DNA of 8,865 nucleotides, from assembly GCA_030425785.1 (NCBI GenBank), contig JAUHYJ010000121.1, forward strand, positions 1-8,865, read 5' to 3'. The DNA comes from Acidimicrobiia bacterium. GTDB taxonomy: Bacteria > Actinomycetota > Acidimicrobiia > Acidimicrobiales > Ilumatobacteraceae. Position numbers and translations under genes: made by a program. Shown one piece after another: positions 1-4,407 of this stretch. The number at the start of each line of letters is the position of its first letter. Position 1 is the stretch's first letter. The notes under the pieces were generated by a model that saw only the letters and a list, made by a program, of their open reading frames with translations, searched no databases and was not told the DNA's origin.

Positions 1-524
1 TCGGGGTCGGAGCTGTCGTCGTTGCGCTGGTCGCCGTGATCTGGTGGGCGCTCGCGGCGTCGACCGCACAGCGCCTGCCCGGCCAGGTCGCCACCGGCGT
101 CGATCCCCGCGACGACCGCAGCCAGCTCGTCGCCGAGGCGCGTGCGGCGCAGCTCACCAACCCCGGCGCGGCGGCCGACACCTACGGCCTCGTGCTCGCC
201 GAGTACCCGGACGACGTCGAGGCGCTGGCCTACCGCGGCTGGACGCTCGCACTCTCGACGACCACCATCGACGACCCCGAGCTGGCCGGGGCGACCCTGA
301 GCGAGGGCATCGAGTCGCTCGCCCGCGCCGTCGAGGTCGACCCGGACTACCCCGACTCGTTCTGCTTCCTCGGCATCATCCAGGCTCGCTTCCGCAATCA
401 GCCCGACGAGGCCCGTCCGTTCCTCGAACGTTGCCTCGCGGCCAACCCGCCCGGCGACATCCGCGGACTGGTGCAGGGCCTGATCGACAGCCTGCCACCG
501 GCGTCCGCCGATTCGGGCGGCTGA
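1..524 (+). CDS. Membrane-anchored TPR protein, C-terminal part (5' end outside window)
   Basis: The reading frame is open from the window edge (first full codon at 3) to TGA at 522-524. The first ~20 codons encode a hydrophobic stretch, GVGAVVVALVAVIWWALAAS, which reads as a transmembrane helix. A GTG at 36 falls in the middle of this helix, so it is an unlikely start and the gene almost certainly begins upstream. After the helix come a polar linker and two or three TPR-like helical pairs: one around 'AADTYGLVLAEYPDDVEALAYRGWTLA', one around 'LARAVEVDPDYPDSFCFLGIIQARF', and a final 'EARPFLERCLAANPP' helix. The pattern resembles the TPR half of CcmI/CycH/NrfG-like cytochrome c maturation proteins, but no haem-handling motif is visible here, so that role is only inference. 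The soluble part probably lies on the outer face and mediates protein contacts. It converges on the phosphatase gene with a 34-bp gap. Confidence 0.85.
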   Translation, partial: GVGAVVVALVAVIWWALAASTAQRLPGQVATGVDPRDDRSQLVAEARAAQLTNPGAAADTYGLVLAEYPDDVEALAYRGWTLALSTTTIDDPELAGATLSEGIESLARAVEVDPDYPDSFCFLGIIQARFRNQPDEARPFLERCLAANPPGDIRGLVQGLIDSLPPASADSGG

Positions 525-543
525 CGGTCGAGGCGGGCGACCG
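525..543. terminator. Possible bidirectional hairpin between convergent genes
   Basis: CGGTCG at 525-530 and CGACCG at 538-543 are perfect inverted arms of 6 bp around a 7-nt loop. They lie just after the TPR stop and 16 bp beyond the phosphatase stop. Two overlapping 8-bp palindromes follow (GTCCGGAC 546-553 and GACCGGTC 551-558). No U tract follows on either strand, so intrinsic termination is uncertain. Confidence 0.3.
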
Positions 544-558
544 CAGTCCGGACCGGTC

Positions 559-1026
559 TCAGACGACGGGGGGCGGCCAGACGGTCGCGTGCACGATCCG
601 GCCGCGCTTGTCGCGCTTGAGCACCCAGACCGACGCCTTGCGCCAGTCGACCGGCGTCCGGATCGAGGCGCCGCGCTTCTTGAGTGTCTGGATCGTCGCC
701 GGGATGATGTCGCCGTGGCTGCACAGCACGGTGCCGTTCGGCGTCTCGGCCAACAGTTCGAGCACGGGCTCGATCGGCTCGTCCTCGGTCAGGCGATCGT
801 CGATCGCGACGGTGGTCTTCATGCGCTGTGCGAGCGGCTCGAGCGTCTGCACGCAGCGGACGTACGGGCTCGACAGCAGCGCCGTCGGGTCGGACTTGGC
901 GAGTCGCTTGCCGGCGAGCTCCGCCTGCTTCCACCCCTTCTTGCTGAGCGGCCGGTCGATGTCGTCGCCGGTCCACAGCCGCCGTTCGCCTGCCTTGGCG
1001 TGACGGATCAGGTAGAGCTGGGCCAT
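559..1026 (-). CDS. SixA-like histidine phosphatase (phosphoglycerate-mutase fold)
   Basis: This 155-residue protein is about the length of SixA-type phosphohistidine phosphatases. The N-terminus MAQLYLIRHAKAG carries the family RHA motif (R8, H9, with H9 the phospho-acceptor). 'DRPLSKKGWKQA' and 'SSPYVRCVQT' (R57) follow, and the second catalytic histidine is in 'VLCSHGD' (H104). The family removes phosphate from phosphohistidine or small phosphoesters in the cytoplasm; the substrate here cannot be read from sequence. The ATG overlaps the upstream DUF4328 stop by one base (TGATG), so the two are very likely co-transcribed and translationally coupled. No Shine-Dalgarno sequence is apparent, and a 16-bp palindrome lies just upstream of the start. 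The C-terminus (VWVLKRDKRGRIVHATVWPPPVV) resembles the end of actinobacterial SixA-like proteins. The family assignment is firm; calling it sixA itself would be too specific. Confidence 0.9.
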   Translation of the reverse strand: MAQLYLIRHAKAGERRLWTGDDIDRPLSKKGWKQAELAGKRLAKSDPTALLSSPYVRCVQTLEPLAQRMKTTVAIDDRLTEDEPIEPVLELLAETPNGTVLCSHGDIIPATIQTLKKRGASIRTPVDWRKASVWVLKRDKRGRIVHATVWPPPVV

Positions 1027-1832
1027 CAGCCGGTGAGCTCACCGGTCAGGCGCTGGTGTCGGGCGGTGAGCCCGCGCGCCATGAGGATGAACAGCGCGCC
1101 CGAGGCCAGTGCCACGAGACCGCTGAGCGCTGCGGTGGTCTGACCGTCGACGATCTGTTCGGCGATGTCGCGCTCGGATCCGCCGAAGTTGAGCGACGCG
1201 CCACCCGCGAACTGGGCGATGATCGACACCGGTCCGTAGAGCACGAACCACGCCGGCACGACCCACGACACCGATCCCGACTTCCAGTCGCCGCCCAGCG
1301 GCACGTCGGGGTCGGACGCCTTCCAGAGCTCGCGGAACATGAGGAACGGGATGACGTACAGCAGCGGCGGGAGGAACCACCCGCCGATCGCCCAGCCGGG
1401 CCCCCAGGTGCCGGTTCGGTGCAGGAGCTGGTGGTTCTTGGCGATCCGCTGCATCCAGATGATGACGAGGACCACGGCGGCGAGGGTCGCGACGCCCTGC
1501 ACGAGGGCGACGAGACCCCATGGGGCGATCGAGATGGCGAAGTCGTCGGTGCTCATCTCACCGTCGAGGAACTCCTCGGCGTCGGAGACGATCGCCAGCC
1601 CCACCAGCCAGCTCGCGACCGCCATCACCGCCGAGACCGCGACGAGGATCATGGCGGCCCGCGAGATCGAGCCGACACGCTTGAGCGGGACCGAACCCAT
1701 CGGTGTCGCCTGGTACCCGACGTAGCCGGGTGGCGCCGCCAGGCCGGCATCGGGCGCCGGTGGTGGCGGCGCCGGCGACGGTGGCGGCAGCTGGCCGCCG
1801 GGCGGGGGAGGCGGGGGAGGGGTGTCGCTCAC
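1026..1832 (-). CDS. DUF4328 multi-pass membrane protein with proline-rich N-terminus
   Basis: This is a predicted 268-residue membrane protein. The N-terminal ~45 residues are rich in proline and glycine (MSDTPPPPPPPGG..., then PPPSPAPPPPAP), a cytoplasmic low-complexity tail common in actinobacterial membrane proteins. About five hydrophobic segments follow, at residues ~60-83, 103-128, 146-165, 188-209 and 233-253. The region from 'WMQRIAKNHQLL' through 'WGPGWAIGGWFLPPLLYVIPFLMFRELWKAS' matches the DUF4328 hallmark: RxxxN, then a W-rich helix, then RELWxAS. The family has no established function. I chose GTG 1832 over TTG 1841 because TACGTT lies exactly 7 nt upstream of the GTG, which predicts a leaderless mRNA, and because TTG 1841 would lie inside that box. 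The stop overlaps the start of the SixA-like gene, so the two form an operon. Confidence 0.85.
   Translation of the reverse strand: MSDTPPPPPPPGGQLPPPSPAPPPPAPDAGLAAPPGYVGYQATPMGSVPLKRVGSISRAAMILVAVSAVMAVASWLVGLAIVSDAEEFLDGEMSTDDFAISIAPWGLVALVQGVATLAAVVLVIIWMQRIAKNHQLLHRTGTWGPGWAIGGWFLPPLLYVIPFLMFRELWKASDPDVPLGGDWKSGSVSWVVPAWFVLYGPVSIIAQFAGGASLNFGGSERDIAEQIVDGQTTAALSGLVALASGALFILMARGLTARHQRLTGELTG
1030..1045. repeat. Perfect 16-bp palindrome at a gene junction
   Basis: CCGGTGAGCTCACCGG is a perfect palindrome inside the last codons of the DUF4328 gene (encoding part of LTGELTG). It ends 3 nt before the ATG of the phosphatase gene. In mRNA it could fold as a 6-bp stem with an AGCU loop next to that start. 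The repeated Leu-Thr-Gly codons partly account for it. Confidence 0.6.
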
Positions 1833-1839
1833 CCGGGAC

Positions 1840-1845
1840 AACGTA
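1840..1845 (-). promoter_or_regulatory. Predicted -10 box for DUF4328-phosphatase operon
   Basis: TACGTT on the minus strand is followed by 7 nt and then GTG at 1832. This TANNNT-N7-start geometry predicts transcription starting at the start codon (leaderless). No -35 consensus is visible. It suggests that the DUF4328 and phosphatase genes have their own promoter in addition to any read-through from mrp. Confidence 0.5.
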
Positions 1846-1890
1846 CCGAACCCGTCTGCGGGCGGACAACGGGAAGAGCTCGTGGGTGGG

Positions 1891-2262
1891 TCAGGCCCAG
1901 CCGAGTTCGTGCAGACGATCGTCGTCGATGCCGGCGGCGTGGGCGATCTCGTGGATCACCGTGACGTACACCTCGTCGGCGAGTTCGTCGAGGTCGGCAC
2001 ACATCTCGCAGAGCGGCATCCGGTAGATCGACACCACGTCGGGGATCTCGTCACCGACCCGTTCGGTGTGCGGCGTGCCCTCGTACAGACCGAGCAGGTC
2101 GGGCTCGTCGGGGTGACGATCGTGCACCTGCACGACGACGTTGTCGAGGACGGGCAACAGCTCGTCGGGTAGCTCGTCGAGCGCTTCCTGCACGAGCATC
2201 TCGAACTTGTACCGCGGCAGCACATCCATCGGCCGAAGTCTTGCAGTTGAACCTTGCGACAT
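1891..2262 (-). CDS. Small zincin-like metallopeptidase family protein (HExxH)
   Basis: This is a 123-residue protein of the minimal zincin type (Pfam Zincin_1-like). The zinc-binding helix is 'VIHEIAHAAGIDDDRLHELGW' in the last 21 residues: H104, E105 and H108 form HExxH, and an Asp in the DDD that follows is the likely third ligand. Upstream, 'FEMLVQEALDELPDELLPVLDNVVVQV' matches the usual N-terminal part of the family. The protein should be cytoplasmic; substrates of the family are unknown. A CxxC pair (C85, C88) precedes the active site. ATG 2262 is preceded by a G-rich stretch (GGGGGTCAGG) and is my preferred start. ATG 2229 or GTG 2223 would also keep the whole conserved domain. The gene lies 50 nt after the mrp stop and 58 nt before the DUF4328 start, in the same direction. 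The open frame continues upstream antisense to known genes, but that part is arginine-rich shadow sequence. Confidence 0.85.
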   Translation of the reverse strand: MSQGSTARLRPMDVLPRYKFEMLVQEALDELPDELLPVLDNVVVQVHDRHPDEPDLLGLYEGTPHTERVGDEIPDVVSIYRMPLCEMCADLDELADEVYVTVIHEIAHAAGIDDDRLHELGWA

Positions 2263-2267
2263 GTGCC

Positions 2268-2315
2268 TGACCCCCGATGACAGACGCCCGATGACAGGGA
2301 GTCGGGGGGGGGTCA
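2268..2315 (-). terminator. GC-rich stem-loop spanning the mrp stop codon
   Basis: TGACCCCCGA (2268-2277) is complementary to the TC-G9-TCA segment at 2302-2315, apart from four extra Gs. The stem is 10 bp with a 4-nt bulge and a ~24-nt loop. The TGA of mrp lies in the stem, and the other arm ends 5 nt before the metallopeptidase ATG, so it also contains that gene's purine-rich leader. There is no U tract. It could be a partial terminator, an RNA-processing site, or a structure limiting translation of the second gene. Confidence 0.35.
2273..2300. repeat. 14-bp tandem duplication in the mrp-metallopeptidase spacer
   Basis: CCCGATGACAG occurs at 2273-2283 and again at 2287-2297, a period of 14 bp; the remaining 3 bases of each unit differ (ACG, GGA). 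The copies form the loop of the stem-loop described for this spacer. A run of nine Gs follows at 2304-2312. Confidence 0.7.
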
Positions 2316-3497
2316 GATGACCTTGAGTTCGGGGGAGAAGACCTTCTTCGGCTTGAGGTCGACGGCGATCTGGCGGGCGATCGCGTGGAACGCCTGGGAC
2401 GCCTCGGCGTCGGGGTCGATGGCGGTGATCGGGTGCCCGTCGTCGCCGCCTTCGCGAAGTGCGGGGACCAACGGCAGCTGACCGAGCAAGGGCACGCCGA
2501 GGTCGTCTGCGAGTTCCTGACCGCCGCCGGCGCCGAACAGCTCGTAGCGCGTGCCGTCGTCGCCGGTGAACCACGACATGTTCTCGATGATGCCCTTGAC
2601 CGGCAGGTTCACCTTGTCGGCCATCGCGGCCGACATGGCCGCCACCTTCTGGGCGGCGGGCTGGGGCGTCGTGACGACGTACACCTCGCCGCGCGGCAGG
2701 TACTGGCTGAGGCTCAGCGCGATGTCGCCCGTCCCGGGCGGCATGTCGATGAGCAGGAAGTCGGGGTCGTCCCAGAACACGTCGGTGAGGAACTGCTCGA
2801 GCGCCTTGTGCAGCATCGGGCCGCGCCAGATGATCGCCTCACCGGGCGGTGCGAAGTAGCCCATCGAGATGACGCGAACGCCCCACTTCTCGGGCGGGAT
2901 CAGCATCTCGTCGATGATCGTCGGCGGCCGGTCGGTCCCGACCATGCGCGGGATCGAGTAGCCGTAGATGTCGGCGTCGACGACCCCGACCGAGTAGCCC
3001 TGCTGGGCCAGCGCGACGGCGAGATTGGTGGTGACCGACGACTTGCCGACGCCGCCCTTGCCGGACGAGATGAGCAGCGGTCGGGTCTTCGAGCCGGCCT
3101 CGGCGAAGGGGATCTTGCGGCCTTCGGCGTGGCCGTGTGCGTGGGTGTGACCGGCGGTGCCGGCGGCATCGCCGTGCAGCGTCTTGCGCAGCTCCTCGCG
3201 CTCGTCGTCGGTCATGACGGTGAAGTCGAGGGTGAAGCCGGAGACGCCCTCGACGGCGGTGACCGCGGCGCCCACCCGGTTCTGGATCTCGTTGCGGAGC
3301 GGACACCCGGCGACGGTGAGGGCGACGAGGATGTGCGCGGTGCCGTCGTCGCCGAGTTCGGCCCGGCGGAGCATGCCGAGGTCGACGATCGAGCGGTGGA
3401 GTTCGGGGTCCTCGACGGGTCGGAGGGCGTCGACCAACTGGGGGTTCATCTGCTCACTCACGGAACCATTCTGGCGGCGACCGACCCGGATTTGCAC
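2313..3497 (-). CDS. mrp: Mrp/ApbC-family Fe-S cluster carrier ATPase with N-terminal DUF59 domain
   Basis: This is a 394-residue protein. Residues ~17-105 form a DUF59/MIP18-like domain ('ALRPVEDPELHRSIVDLGML', 'VALTVAGCPLRNEIQ'). A short His-rich linker (HTHAHGHAEG, 117-126) joins it to a ParA/MinD-type P-loop ATPase. The deviant Walker A GKGGVGKS is at 146-153, the Mrp signature around 'WRGPMLHKALEQFLTDVFW' at 224-242, and 'LLIDMPPGTGD' at 248-258. The family binds and transfers 4Fe-4S clusters in the cytoplasm. The CxxC that usually follows 'ENMS' and bridges the cluster across the dimer is absent: the segment reads ENMSWFTGDDGTRYELFG. GTG 3497 is preceded by TACTAT with a 7-nt spacer, supporting a leaderless start there. 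GTG 3461 (382 residues) and ATG 3449 are alternatives that also keep both domains. The gene is divergent from a SufR-like regulator, which fits Fe-S homeostasis. Confidence 0.93.
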   Translation of the reverse strand: MQIRVGRRQNGSVSEQMNPQLVDALRPVEDPELHRSIVDLGMLRRAELGDDGTAHILVALTVAGCPLRNEIQNRVGAAVTAVEGVSGFTLDFTVMTDDEREELRKTLHGDAAGTAGHTHAHGHAEGRKIPFAEAGSKTRPLLISSGKGGVGKSSVTTNLAVALAQQGYSVGVVDADIYGYSIPRMVGTDRPPTIIDEMLIPPEKWGVRVISMGYFAPPGEAIIWRGPMLHKALEQFLTDVFWDDPDFLLIDMPPGTGDIALSLSQYLPRGEVYVVTTPQPAAQKVAAMSAAMADKVNLPVKGIIENMSWFTGDDGTRYELFGAGGGQELADDLGVPLLGQLPLVPALREGGDDGHPITAIDPDAEASQAFHAIARQIAVDLKPKKVFSPELKVI

Positions 3498-3504
3498 TAC
3501 GCGG

Positions 3505-3510
3505 ATAGTA
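3505..3510 (-). promoter_or_regulatory. Predicted -10 box for mrp
   Basis: TACTAT on the minus strand is followed by 7 nt and GTG 3497, predicting a leaderless mrp transcript. It shares two bases with the -10 box of the divergent regulator gene. No -35 consensus is visible. Confidence 0.45.
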
Positions 3511-3514
3511 GAAT
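3509..3514 (+). promoter_or_regulatory. Predicted -10 box for the sufR-like gene
   Basis: TAGAAT (one mismatch to TATAAT) is followed by 7 nt and ATG 3522, predicting transcription initiation at or next to the start codon. No good -35 match is seen 16-18 bp upstream. Confidence 0.6.
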
Positions 3515-3521
3515 CTCATCC

Positions 3522-4262
3522 ATGACCGGCCGAGCCATGACAGGTCGAACGGGAACCGGCGCGTCGTTCACCGCCGCAGTGTCGGCGATCACGGACGCGT
3601 TCGGTGATCCGACGCGCCGGTCGATCTACCTGTTCGTGCGCGACCGGGGCGGCGATCACGGCGTCACGACATCGGCGGTCGCCGACGAGGTGGGCATCCA
3701 TCCCAACGTGGCGCGGCACCATCTCGACAAGTTGGCGGCCGGTGGCTACCTCGAGGTCCAGACCGGCAAGGTGGCCGGCGGCGGGGCCGGCCGTCCCTCC
3801 AAGCGGTATCTCGCCGTCGCCGACGCGATCACCGAGTTCCCGGTCCGGTCCGACGACCTGGTGCTGTCACTGCTCGGCCGTGCGCTCACCCGGCTGTCGC
3901 CGGCCGATGCCGAGGCGATGGCAGAAGAGGTCGGGGCCGAGTACGGCCGAGCGATGGCGGTCGGCCTGCAGGGCGATGCGCTCGACGCCGGGCACCGGTC
4001 GTTGCGGTCGGCGATCCAGGCGGTCGCCGACGCCCTGACCGCACACGGCTTCGCGGCGCACGCCGAGAGCCGGAACAACGAGCTGCGGATCATCAACGAC
4101 CACTGCCCGTTCGGCGACGTGGCGCTCGAGCACCCGGTGATCTGCGCCGTCGACCGCGGCATGGTGCGCGGCATGCTGAGCGAGCTCACCGACGGTGACC
4201 TCGACGTCACCACCGAGTCGAGCTTCGCCGCCGGCGACACCTTCTGCACCACCGCGGTCTGA
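3522..4262 (+). CDS. SufR-like winged-helix (ArsR-type) transcriptional regulator with C-terminal cysteines
   Basis: This is a 246-residue protein. A winged HTH spans ~20-105: 'ITDAFGDPTRRSIYLFV', then the recognition region 'TTSAVADEVGIHPNVARHHLDKLAAGGYL', then a glycine-rich wing 'GKVAGGGAGRPSKRYLA'. The C-terminal half resembles SufR/COG2345 proteins. It contains C195, C208 (spaced C-X12-C as in cyanobacterial SufR) and C242 in the terminal 'GDTFCTTAV'. The middle cysteine of the four-cysteine cyanobacterial motif is missing; serines (233-234) lie near its place. Members hold an Fe-S cluster and repress Fe-S assembly genes, losing DNA binding when the cluster is damaged. That role here is inference, supported by divergence from mrp; no suf genes are in the window. 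ATG 3522 fits the TAGAAT box for leaderless expression. A second in-frame ATG at 3537 lies in a near-duplicate of the first 15 bases. Confidence 0.82.
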   Translation: MTGRAMTGRTGTGASFTAAVSAITDAFGDPTRRSIYLFVRDRGGDHGVTTSAVADEVGIHPNVARHHLDKLAAGGYLEVQTGKVAGGGAGRPSKRYLAVADAITEFPVRSDDLVLSLLGRALTRLSPADAEAMAEEVGAEYGRAMAVGLQGDALDAGHRSLRSAIQAVADALTAHGFAAHAESRNNELRIINDHCPFGDVALEHPVICAVDRGMVRGMLSELTDGDLDVTTESSFAAGDTFCTTAV

Positions 4263-4407
4263 CCCGTCGGGCCCCAGCGCGAGTGACCGCGGTCGCGAGC
4301 ACGGCGGTCACCGTCGTCAGGACGGGTGACGGGGTCACCTGTTGGCGTGAACGGCTCGGCGCCGGACCATCCGAAGTCGGCGGCCGTCGATCCGGTCGCG
4401 GACGACC
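4263..4407. other. 145-bp intergenic region between the sufR-like and HDOD-GGDEF genes
   Basis: No gene is seen here. It contains the perfect 10-bp palindrome GACCGCGGTC (4285-4294), then three alternating GTCACC / GGTGAC / GTCACC elements (4307-4312, 4325-4330, 4334-4339), the last two forming a hairpin. No TANNNT box lies near ATG 4408 and no Shine-Dalgarno sequence is obvious, so the promoter of the downstream gene is not identified. Confidence 0.6.
4321..4343 (+). terminator. Tight hairpin downstream of the sufR-like gene
   Basis: GACGGGTGAC (4321-4330) pairs with GTCACCTGTT (4334-4343) around a GGG loop. The core of six G-C/A-U pairs (4325-4330 with 4334-4339) is perfect and extends outward with two G-U pairs. 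No U tract follows. A third GTCACC at 4307-4312 could compete for the middle arm. It may be a terminator or a regulatory dyad for the cyclase gene. Confidence 0.35.

Larger units (their letters stand above)
3489..3515. promoter_or_regulatory. Imperfect dyad covering the divergent mrp / sufR-like promoters (candidate operator)
   Basis: GATT-TGCA-CTAC at 3489-3500 mirrors GTAGAATC at 3508-3515 around a 7-bp centre. The match is 8 bp once the TGCA insertion is ignored; the inner CTAC-N7-GTAG is uninterrupted. The dyad covers both predicted -10 boxes and the GTG of mrp, so a protein bound here could block both genes. It does not obviously match published SufR operators, and the binding protein is inferred from position only. 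Confidence 0.35.

Noticed and set aside
36..38. GTG as the start of the TPR protein
   Set aside because: It falls inside a transmembrane helix whose frame stays open to the window edge, so the true start lies upstream.
1056..1964. Plus-strand frame opposite the DUF4328 gene
   Set aside because: It is charged low-complexity translation with no recognisable fold, antisense to a membrane protein with clear helices.
2385..3521. A long plus-strand open frame running into the sufR-like gene, antisense to mrp
   Set aside because: Its upstream part is the reverse complement of the strongly conserved mrp gene and reads as low-complexity D/V/G/R-rich sequence with no domain. The regulator's conserved HTH begins only after ATG 3522, where a -10 box is correctly placed.
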